Positions 55,487-64,000 of a DNA stretch of 64,000 bases are shown piece by piece. Source of the DNA: Synaphobranchus kaupii. Its lineage: Eukaryota > Chordata > Actinopteri > Anguilliformes > Synaphobranchidae. The notes under the pieces are model-generated. The model was given only the letters and a program-made list of their open reading frames with translations, was not told where the DNA came from and searched no databases. A program made the translations under genes and the position numbers. Location of the stretch: NCBI GenBank assembly GCA_029718625.1, contig CM056397.1, positions 3,868,590 through 3,932,589 of the forward strand, written 5' to 3'. Numbering within the stretch: the stretch's first letter is position 1; each line of letters starts with the position of its first letter.

Positions 55487-57019
55487 GTATCGTATCTCAC
55501 TGATAGATCCTACCAAGTCTCCTAGAAGGGTTCCGTCTCTGCACTCCATCCCCTGTCTACAGGAGTCCTGCAGGGATCTGTACTGGGTCCTCTGCTGTTC
55601 TCTATGTATACTAAGTCTCTTGGTTCAGTAATTAATTATTAATTCACATGGCTTCTCATACCATAGCTATGCTGATGATACTCAATTCTTCCTCTCTTTC
55701 CCTCCCTCTACCCCACAGGTTAAGGAGAGGATATCTGCTTGTCTGACTGACATCTCTGAATGGATGGCTACCCATCACCTGAAGCTCAACCTTAACACGA
55801 CAGAGCTCCTCTTCATGCCATACAAGACCTCCCCACTACATGACCTCTCCATCACCGTTGACGGGACCTTGGTGCCTGCCTCCCGCTCTGCAAGGAACCT
55901 GGGGGTGGTCCTGGACGACCAGTTGGACTTCAAAGAGCACATCAGGGCGACGACACAGTCCTGCAGGTTCTTCCTGTACAACATCAGGAGGATTTGACCG
56001 TACCTGACCACCTACTCCACCCAGCTTCTTGTCCAGACCACGGTCACCTCATGCCTGGACTACTGCAACTCCCTGCTCGCAAGCCTACCAGCCTGCGCCA
56101 TTCTGCCTCTTCAACTGATCCAGAATGCAGCTGCCCGGCTTGTGTTCAACCTCCCAAAATGTTCCCATGTAACCCCCCTGCTGAGGTCACTCCACTGGCT
56201 GCCAATTGCAGCCAGGATCAGGTTCAAAGTTCTGACCCTGGCCTACACCGCAGCCAATAGGACAGGCCCCACCTACCTGCAGAACTTAATCCAGAACTAT
56301 GTTCCCGCTCGACCACTTCGCTCTTCTACAGCCGGGCGACTTGCACTTCCCCCCCTCCGTGTCAACGGCTCTCGCTCGTCCCGACTGCGGAGCTTTTCCA
56401 CGCCAGCTCCTCAGTGGTGGAATGAACTTCCCATTCCCCTACGTTCTACTCTAATCCTGCCTGTGTTCTATCGTGGCCTGAAGACACACCTCTTCAGACT
56501 CCACCTTGACTGATATTCTTTTCTTTTTTTTAACAATTTGTTTATTGAATTTTCCACTTTATATCCAGAAATGTAGCACAAATATAATACAATTTAAACA
56601 TATGATTCCCCCCCAGACCCCCCACCCACCCTCCCCTTTCCCTCTACTGGTTAAAAGCTAAATAAGATGATAGTAACAAACAAACAAACAAACAAATAAA
56701 CATAAATAAATAAATAAAATAATGTAAAGTAAATAAATAAAAACATAGTTATGTCTTTGAAAACATGCAGATATGGATGTGTTGAGTACCAAAAGGCACG
56801 CTAACAGGGCCATCCTAAAAGATAAACATAAAAGGAAAAACATTAAAAAAATAATAATAATAAGGGGGTACAATATTAAAGGACATCCAGGAATGAAATA
56901 AAAGAACTCTTGAAAAATAGCAACCATATAGATTGAGCTGCATCCACTATAGATTAAACTACAACAATTTATTGTCCAGGCATAATCCTTACAACCATTT
57001 CTTGTCTAGGCATGATTCC

Positions 57020-60000
57020 TCAATCATCCAAGTCAGATGTTTCCACAAAGTCAATCAGGTTACGCCATATTCCCTCAAATATATCAGGCCTCTGCTTCAG
57101 ATTGTACATTATCCTCTCATTGGGAATACAAGAAGTTGAGAGAGGGCGGAGGTGGGTGCTCATCCTTCCACTTAAGGGCTATGCATTTATTAGCTGTTGT
57201 CAGAGCTATCCTTATGAATCTTATAATCTTCCTGTTACATTGCTCTGGTAGAATTGATGTATCCCCTAATAGTGCTAGCCTTGGTTCAGGTGGGATGTTT
57301 ATTTTAGTTATCATGGACATGTTTCTCAATATTTTTTTCCCAGTAGCTAGACAATCGTGAGGAAGACCAGAACATGTGGAGAAGAGAGCCAACTTCAGAT
57401 TTACACCTCGGGCAGTATTGAGAGATGGTCTGGTTTATTAGATGTAGTCTTTCCGGGGTATAGTAGATTCTATGTATCAGGTTGAACTGAGTCAATATGT
57501 GTCTAATATTGAAGGAAAAATGTAGTGCCCTTTCACACAGCTCGGCCCACTCTTCATCATCAAAATTGTGATCTAAATCAACCTCCCATTTACCCCTCGC
57601 CATAAGCCCCTCCTTTTCTAGCAGCTGGTCGATCCCTGCATAGGTGTGAGATACAAACCCTTTGATTTTTTTTTTACTACTCAAAATATTGTCTAAAGGT
57701 TGTTTTGTAATAGGTAGAAGCTTGCCCCCTTGTTCTGTTAGAATATAGTGTCTGATTTGCAGGAATTTGAAGAAATGTCTCCCATCTAAGCCATACTTAG
57801 CAGTCAGATCTTTAAATGATTCTAAAACCCCTTCCTTATATAAATCCCCGAACGTCTTGATGCCCTTCCCGAACCATACTTGAGTAAGCCCATCTCTTAG
57901 AGCCTTAGGTAGGAGAGGGTTAGCATGGAATGGAGTAAGGTCATAGATGGGTTGGTTACTTCCAGTTTTTTTACGTAATTCAGACCATATTTTGTAGGTG
58001 TGTTTTATGAATGGGTTTGTTGTTAATATTTGTAGTTGTTTGAATAAAGGTACATACGGAACTGAAGCAAGGGACACAGAGTCGAGATCATGCTGTTCTA
58101 TTTGTAACCAAGAGGGGGGCTGTTGTATGTCTACTTGCCACATCCAAACAGCCCGGGACTGTGTAGCCCAATAGTAGGTCTGAAAATTGGGGAGTTTTAG
58201 GCCCCCTTCCCGGTGACATCCCTGGAGGGTTCTTAGCTTAATTCTAGGAGGCTTTTTCCTCCATATGAACCTAGACACGGTTGAGTTCAATTGCTTAAAG
58301 AAATATTTTGGTATAGCGATAGGTAGCATTTGGAACAGATAGAGGAATTTGGGCAGTATATTCATCTTGATGCAATTAACTCGACCCATTAAAGACAGTG
58401 GAAGGTTCATCCATCTATTAAGCTCCTCGTCTGTTTTTTCTAGTAGTGAGGAGTAATTTAAGGAAAAAACTTTGGCCCGTATATTAGGGATCTGAAGGCC
58501 TAGATATGTTATTTTCTTAGAGTTCCATTGAAAAGGTATGCTGTGTCTAGGTATATTCTCACCCGCTGAATTCAGTGGCATAACCACACTCTTAGTAAGG
58601 TTTATCTTGTATCCTGAAATAGCACTATATTCAGTTAATGTTTCTAACAATGCCGGAATTGATACCCCAGGTTCCGTCAAATAAAGTAGGATATCGTCAG
58701 CGTATAGTGAAATTTTATGAGTTACCCCCCCAATCTGCTTTCCTTTAATTAGCGGGTGCGATCTAATCGCCACCGGTAAGGGTTCAATGGCGAGCGCAAA
58801 GAGCAAGGGAGAAAGCCCGCAACCTTGTCTTGTGGAGCGTGAGAGGACAAATTTAGAGGAAATCTCATTATTTGTTTGAATTTGAGCCATTGGGTGCCTG
58901 TATAGCATTCTACCTAATTTGCAGTAGGTGGGGCCAATATTCATTCTTCTCATTACATCGAATAGATAGGGCCATTGTACACGGTCAAAGGCTTTTTCCG
59001 CGTCCAAAGACACGGCGACCGTTGGAGAATTATCTACTTCAGAGGCATATATGATGTTGAACAACCTTCTGATATTGTCAAATGAGGAGCGATTCTGGAT
59101 AAACCCAGTTTGGTCTAAATTAATTAAATCAGGGATACACTTTTCTAGTCTTAGCGAGAGAATTTTAGAAAATATTTTATAGTCCGTGGATAAAATGGAA
59201 ATGGGCCTATATGAGCTGCATAATTTAGGATCTTTCCCTGGTTTGGGTAGGACCGTTATTAGTGCTAATTCTAATGACTCACGTAGTTTTCCTATCTCAC
59301 AAGCATGGTTATACATCAAGAGTAGAGGTTTGATCAATTTAGAACAAAAAGCCTTAAAAAATTCTACGGGAAAACCGTCCAAACCAGGGGACCTCCCAGA
59401 GGTGATTTTGGAGATGGCCTCTAATATTTCTTTTTCCGTTATAGCTCCCTCTAAATCCTCCTTGTCATTTTCAGTTAACTTTTTAAAGTCATATTTATCT
59501 AAAAAATGTTTTGTTTTCTCTGGGAAGTTACCCTGAGAGGTATAAAGTGCTTCATAAAATGTTTTAAAGACAGTGTTTATTTCGTTTGGGTTAGTAGTTG
59601 TATTGGAACCTGATTTTATAACATGTATTTCTCTACGGGCTTCCTCTCTGCGGATCTGCCACGCAAGAAGTTTACCGGCTTTGTCGCCCTGTTCATAGAA
59701 TCTTTGTCTCATCCTCCTAATTGCGTTTTCTGTTTTCTGAGTGGTTATTGTGTTATATTCCAATTGCGTAGATCTAGGTTTTTGTTGTATTTCTTTGTTT
59801 TGGGATATTAGATGTTCTCTTTCAAGTTGTTTAATATCCTTTTCTAGAGATTACACTTTTAACCTATATATTTTACGCTTACCAGAAGTATAAGATATAA
59901 TCTGGCCCCTAATGTAGGCCTTCATTGATTCCCAGACAATGTCTGGGGAAGCCGAGTTTTGGTTTGTCTCAAATAAAAGATCTAAATGAGTATTAACAAA

Positions 60001-60765
60001 TTCGATAAACTCAGGATCATTGAGTAGGTAGGAGCTAAAGCGCCACCTTTTGGGGGGGTCCAAGGATACAGTGGTAGGAATTATGATCAATAGCCCTGAG
60101 TGATCTGAAACAGTTTTCGCCAAATATTCACATGGAGGAATTGCATGTACTATAGCTAATGGTACCAAAAAAAGGTCTATTCTAGAATAGCTGTTGTGTA
60201 CAGGGGAATAAAAAGAATACTCCCGTGTTAGTTGGTTCTGGGCATGCCATATATCACAAAGGCCAAAGTTTTGAAGTTCTCTTTTTAATGCTTTTGCTGC
60301 CCGTGTTGGGGTTACCTGCTTGGATGAAGACCTATCTAGAATGGGATCGAGTACTAAATTAAAATCACCTCCAATGAAAGTCTCGCAGGGGGGGCTTGAT
60401 AAGTTAAAGAAAATATTGTGAAAAAACTGGGGATCGTCATAGTTAGGTGCATAAATATTTACTAATGTTATGGATTGAGAATGAATTGAGCCCTGAATAA
60501 TAACATATCGCCCTCCTTTATCTTTAAAAGTGGATGTCAATTGGAAAGGAATTTTTTTGCTGATTAATGTAGCCACTCCTCTAGCCCTCGAGGTAAAGGA
60601 AGAGTAAAACACTTGGCTATATCCCCCTTGCCTCAATTTAACATGCTCTGTATCCGTTAAATGGGTCTCTTGTAATAAGGCGATATCAATTCGGTGTTGT
60701 TTTAAGTAATTTATAATACGCTTTCTTTTTATGTAGTGATTAATGCCTTTGACATTAAGGGTCAA
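57020..60765 (-). pseudogene. L1 ORF2: endonuclease and reverse transcriptase, nearly intact
   Basis: Nicks target DNA and copies the RNA. Endonuclease (60765-59851): LNVKGINHYIKRKR, LLQETHL, GGDFNLVLD, SDHSGLL, i.e. the Asn, Glu, Asp and His sites in order. A TAA at 59851-59853 (likely from CAA) stops it; the same frame reopens at once and runs through RT to 57304: GRSPGLDGFPVEFFKAF, SYRPISILSTDYKIFSKIL, VSLDAEKAFDRVQ, STRQGCGLSPLLFALAIEPL and the SLYADDILLYL catalytic box. The C-terminus has YCPRCKSEVGSLLHMFW. Frameshifts at an A-run near 57345 and near 57110 displace the last 110 codons, which end at 57020-57022. Length about 1,248 codons, normal for L1. Three lesions in 3.7 kb. Confidence 0.92.
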
Positions 60766-61709
60766 GCACCTATACTACATGGTTGTATTTATCATAGTTC
60801 AAGTAATAATATCATGAAAATGGAGCCGCCCATAGCTATATCTCTGGGTCCTTATTACCAACTTGTTGCAGATAAAAAGAAAAATAAGACATTCAAAAAG
60901 AAAAAGGAAAACAACAAAAAAAAACATTTTTAAAACAAACCAGTACCTAACCACTAATACAATGACCTCTATCCCTACTGAGGTCTTCTTATCAACTATG
61001 AACTTACCAAGTAATAGCATTATGAACTTAAACACTGCTATTAGTCCCTCCGGTGCAAAAATAAATGTAATCAAGTTTCAGAGTAGTCCCAATTACGAGG
61101 CAGTGGATAAACAAACAGGAAACCAAACCCTTAAAACCAGGGGTGACAAACCATAAGAAACAGCAACAATATTATTATGTGCAGCAGTCTAGCTGCTTAT
61201 GGCAGAATTTAAAATTAGCGCAAAAAAAAAAAAAACTGAGAATTTACCCGTAACTGCTCCTCAAGTCTCTGAGCAAATGACTATATTCCGTCTCCATTCC
61301 TCCACTCGGGGGGATGCCGGTAGGCCTCCGTCCCCCGACTCATCAGTTCAGAGCTAGGCTAGCTCTTCCGGGGAGCTCTCCATCGGTTGAAGTAGTCCAT
61401 AGACCTTATCTGTCCCCACGAACAATAACGAAACTTGGGTAGGAAGCGTTCAAACAAAGAATGGTAAAAAACAAAGTAACATATAACGCCTTGGGGAGCT
61501 GTTCTTCAGGAAATATCAACTGAGAAATAACGTTACTTGTCTTGCATCCCTTTGCACTTAGTAAAGTAACAGGTGGGCGGGGCCCGTCTATATACTGAAC
61601 AGACACATAGCAACCGAGCTAGTCGCTCCGAAGCCTGGCCCTGTAGTTTTCAAATAAAATAAATTAAAACTGTCTCCGACGGGCAGTCCCTTAAGTAATC
61701 AATTACAGT

Positions 61710-62648
61710 TTAAAGTGTCTTCAAGATCCATTCGGCCCCGGTTCGAATACTGCGATTGTCTCGCGATGAAATCACCTCCGGGCATTCTCTCCGTAGGAAG
61801 GAGTATTCTGCATCCTCTGACCCAAACGACTTGCTCCCCCTAGAACGTGTATCGACTCTGAATGTAGCTGGGTATATCATTCCATACTTCACTCCGGCCT
61901 GTCGAAGTTGTTTCTTCAGGGGGTTGAAGGCCATTCTCTTTTTGTGTAGAGTAGGCGAGAGATCGGGGAAGATCATGATCTTGGAATTGCCGTGGAGAAG
62001 CTCCTTCTTCTTGCGGGAAGCATCCATGATCCGGGTCACGTCCCTATATTGGAGTAGTTTAAGAACGAAGGCTCTGGGAGCCCCTTGTTCGGCAGGACGC
62101 CTCTGCTGCGCGCGGTGGGCTCTCTCTATCGGGTCGGTGAGTCCTAGGATCTCTGGAAGCCATTTTTCTAAGAAGCCCACGGCGTTGTCCCCTTCCACTC
62201 CCAGTGGGAACCCCACGATTCTCAGGTTCTTGCGGCGCTGTCGGTTCTTATAATCATCTAGCTTATCTCTCAGTTCAGTCACGTCATTTTGATGTTTCTG
62301 TTCCAGCTCCGCTAGCCCTTGGCGCAGGTCAACAACGGCAGCCTCATACTCCGAACATTTAGCTTCCAACGCTACTACTTTTGTGTTTGTCGAGTGCATG
62401 GTCTCATTCAACTTCTCCAGTGCTGCGTCCACTTGATCTAGTCGGGTTGTAAGAGAAGTTTGAATTGTTGCCGTGAACTTTTGCATTTCAGCGGAGAACC
62501 ATGAGGGAGGTTCTGAGGACTGTAGCATGCTGTTAGCAGCCATAGCTAGCTCTGGTTCACTGTTAGCCGAGGCTGGCTCTTCCTCATCTCCTGAATTATC
62601 AGGCAAATTTGTTGCTTGCTTTTCTGTTTTCCGATTCCTTCGCGGCAT
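61710..62648 (-). CDS. L1 ORF1 RNA-binding protein, intact (312 aa)
   Basis: Nucleic-acid chaperone that trimerises on L1 RNA. The frame from ATG 62648 to the stop is unbroken. Order: a basic head (MPRRNRKTEKQ), an acidic Ser/Glu region, a heptad coiled coil (residues about 50-130; LDQVDAALEKLNETMHS, VVALEAKCSEYEAAVVDL), an RRM-like domain (RRKNLRIVGFPLGVEGDN, IERAHRAQQRR, RAFVLKLLQYRDVTRI) and a C-terminal domain (KIMIFPDLSPTLHKKRMAF). Fits L1 ORF1 in order and length. 944 bp separate it from ORF2. Confidence 0.92.
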   Translation of the reverse strand: MPRRNRKTEKQATNLPDNSGDEEEPASANSEPELAMAANSMLQSSEPPSWFSAEMQKFTATIQTSLTTRLDQVDAALEKLNETMHSTNTKVVALEAKCSEYEAAVVDLRQGLAELEQKHQNDVTELRDKLDDYKNRQRRKNLRIVGFPLGVEGDNAVGFLEKWLPEILGLTDPIERAHRAQQRRPAEQGAPRAFVLKLLQYRDVTRIMDASRKKKELLHGNSKIMIFPDLSPTLHKKRMAFNPLKKQLRQAGVKYGMIYPATFRVDTRSRGSKSFGSEDAEYSFLRRECPEVISSRDNRSIRTGAEWILKTL

Positions 62649-62990
62649 AGAGTTTGCCTAAATAAATTCACGTTTCAATGGAGGGCTTTACCTTGACTGA
62701 TATCCTCACCTTGGAATATCAGTTCCCTGTTCCCTGTGTTTTCCTGTCTGTTTATTATAGTTTATAATAGTATTTGGAATGGTAGTGTGGTGTTGCTGAT
62801 TTGCCCACAGCTTACTGTGAACTACAGTCGACGTTCATTGCTAGGGATAGCTGCTACATTATCCGAAGGATGTGCTTTGCCTTGTCTGTTCTGTAATGAT
62901 CTTGATGATGTCTCTGTACGCACTTACTGTACGTCGCTTTGGATAAAAGCGTCTGCTAAATGAATGTAATGTAATGTAATGTAAAGACAG

Positions 62991-63055
62991 TCAAATTACA
63001 CCGGAGGACCAAGTGTGCACGACCATTCACCACGCTGCCATAACCGGAAGTTCTT
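62991..63055. other. Short spacer between two L2 tails
   Basis: 65 bp without recognisable features between L2 copy one (ending at about 62985) and a second L2 tail. Confidence 0.5.
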
Positions 63056-63345
63056 CACTGATATTCTAATCTAGGACCTCATGGTACTAGTTCCCTGTGT
63101 TTTCCTGTATGTTTGTTATAGTGCATAATAGAATTTAGAATAGAAGTGTAGTATAGCTGATTTACCCACAGCTTACTGTGAACTACATTCAATGTTCATT
63201 ACGAGGGATAGCTGCGACATTATGGGAAGGATGTGCTTTGTCTTATCTGTTCTGTAGTGACTTCGATGACGTTTCTGTTTGCACTTATTGTATGTCGCTT
63301 TGGATAAAAGTGTCTGCGAAATGAATGGAATGGAATGGAATGTAA
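63056..63345 (+). mobile_element. L2 3' tail, separate insertion
   Basis: Starts ACTGATATTCTAATCTAGGA and ends CGCTTTGGATAAAAGTGTCT plus a (TGGAA)n-like variant tail (GAATGGAATGGAATG). 5'-truncated L2 copy. The tail unit differs from the TAATG of the others. Confidence 0.85.
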
Positions 63346-63394
63346 ACACACCACACACTATGAACAAATAGATTTTTTGGACACTACCACATAC

Positions 63395-64000
63395 AAGGGG
63401 CCCTCATTTCCCCAAATGCACACATTAGGCTGGCTTCAGAACCGGCCATTCCACCGAAACTGCTCTCCTGGCTGTGACTGAGGCACTCGCCACTGCTAGA
63501 GCCTCCTCCCTCTCCTCTGTTCTGATTCTCCTTGACCTGTCTGCGGCATTCGACACGGTCAACCACAAACTCCTGATCTCCACACTCGCTGAGATGGGCA
63601 TTTCTGGAACTGCCCTCTCTTGGTTTGTATCGTATCTCACTGATAGATCCTACCAAGTCTCCTGGAAGGGTTCCGTCTCTGCTCCCCGTCCCCTGTCTAC
63701 AGGAGTCCCGCAGGGATCTGTACTGGGTCCTCTGCTGTTCTCTATGTATACTAAGTCTCTTGGCTCAGTAATCCATTCACATGGCTTCTCATACCATAGC
63801 TATGCTGACGATACTCAACTCTTCCTCTCTTTCCCTCCCTCTACCCCACAGGTTAAGGAGAGGATATCTGCTTGTCTGACTGACATCTCTGAGTGGATGG
63901 CTACCCATCACCTGAAGCTCAACCTTGACAAGACAGAGCTCCTCTTCATGCCGTACAAGACCTCCCCACTACATGACCTCTCCATCACCGTTGATGGGAC
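63395..64000 (+). mobile_element. L2 LINE, RT region, runs off the window
   Basis: Third L2 copy, 5' truncated near 63430 and continuing beyond the window. It aligns to 55492-56000 without interruption and supplies the uninterrupted reference for the split L2. Confidence 0.85.
63432..64000 (+). CDS. L2 reverse transcriptase, partial, open frame
   Basis: Copies L2 RNA at the target site. From GGC at 63432 the frame is open for 189 codons to the window edge: GFRTGHSTETALLAVTEALA, LILLDLSAAFDTVNHKLL (first catalytic Asp), [43 protein letters not shown] (catalytic YADD) and WMATHHLKLNLDKTELLF. The 5' part of ORF2 including the endonuclease is absent, so this is a truncated insertion with a preserved RT frame. 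No own start codon. Confidence 0.85.

Larger units (their letters stand above)
56517..62689 (-). mobile_element. Near full-length L1 LINE, 6.17 kb
   Basis: Inserted into the L2 3' UTR with a 14-bp duplication ACCTTGACTGATAT (56503-56516, 62690-62703). On the minus strand: a short leader (62649-62689), ORF1 (61710-62648), a long 944-bp spacer, ORF2 (57020-60765) and a 3' UTR ending in a T/A-rich stretch at 56517-56540 with AAATAAAT repeats near 56700. The leader of only 41 bp suggests slight 5' truncation. Confidence 0.92.
53241..62985 (+). mobile_element. L2 LINE, split by a Gypsy element and an L1
   Basis: Pieces: about 53241-53260 (CCTTGGTTTGTATC), 55492-56516 (RT C-terminal part and C-terminal domain) and 62690-62985 (3' UTR and TAATG tail). 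They join exactly when the two insertions and their duplications are removed; compare the contiguous copy at 63620-63660. Coding remnants: MATHHLKLNLNTTELLFMP (55764-55997) and the CSHVTPLLRSLHWLPI ... THLFRLHLD frame (56142-56513), with breaks near 55620 and 56000. Confidence 0.88.

Overview
The window looks like a teleost fish nuclear genome and is almost entirely repeats. It holds hAT, Tc1/mariner and PIF/Harbinger transposons, Gypsy elements, L1, L2 and CR1/Daphne-like LINEs, tRNA-headed SINEs that share the L2 3' tail, a Maverick/Polinton, and many (GT)n and (TA)n microsatellites. The L2-type tail ending in TGTAATGTAATG repeats is seen in many fish; a clupeomorph or other otocephalan host is only a guess. 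The only candidate host-gene sequence is a 3' terminal exon at 1-182 and a 93-codon ORF at 806-1087 (minus); I could name neither.

Layout. 1-3.8 kb: candidate host exons and copies of an unclassified dispersed repeat. 3,789-7,829: a complete hAT transposon whose eight-exon transposase reads through without a break. 8-9.5 kb: Tc1 scrap and a minisatellite. 9.9-16.7 kb: a huge imperfect palindrome. 17-25.9 kb: non-coding sequence with a TTAA-flanked composite element, MITEs, LINE and L2 tails and a minisatellite. 25.9-31.3 kb: a second copy of the small inverted-repeat element found in the palindrome, split by a dead CR1/Daphne-like LINE. 31.3-36.1 kb: hAT MITE, a decayed Harbinger, a deleted Tc1 and a tandemly duplicated exon-like module.

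36.3-46.6 kb: a dead Maverick/Polinton, a virus-like transposon of the adintovirus type. The plus strand carries a PolB N-terminal remnant, a pX-like hydrophobic core protein remnant and an unnamed 230-codon protein. The minus strand carries, in order, integrase, penton-like minor capsid, a pVI/pX-like small capsid protein, double jelly-roll major capsid and adenain-type protease, packed 2-50 bp apart. The polymerase catalytic part and the packaging ATPase are not visible. Later insertions broke it: a solo Gypsy LTR and a 5'-truncated L1 in the capsid gene, and a SINE in the penton gene. Target-site duplications mark each one.

48-64 kb: LINE 3' ends, a Gypsy 3' end with LTR, a Tc1, and a three-level nest. 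An L2 LINE was hit by a Gypsy element with inverted LTR heads and by a 6.2-kb, nearly intact L1. The window ends inside another L2 whose RT frame is open. Apart from the candidate host exons, the genes work only for their own elements. The best leads for something new are the Maverick wreck with its unassigned ORFs, the palindrome family, the inverted-LTR Gypsy and the intact hAT.
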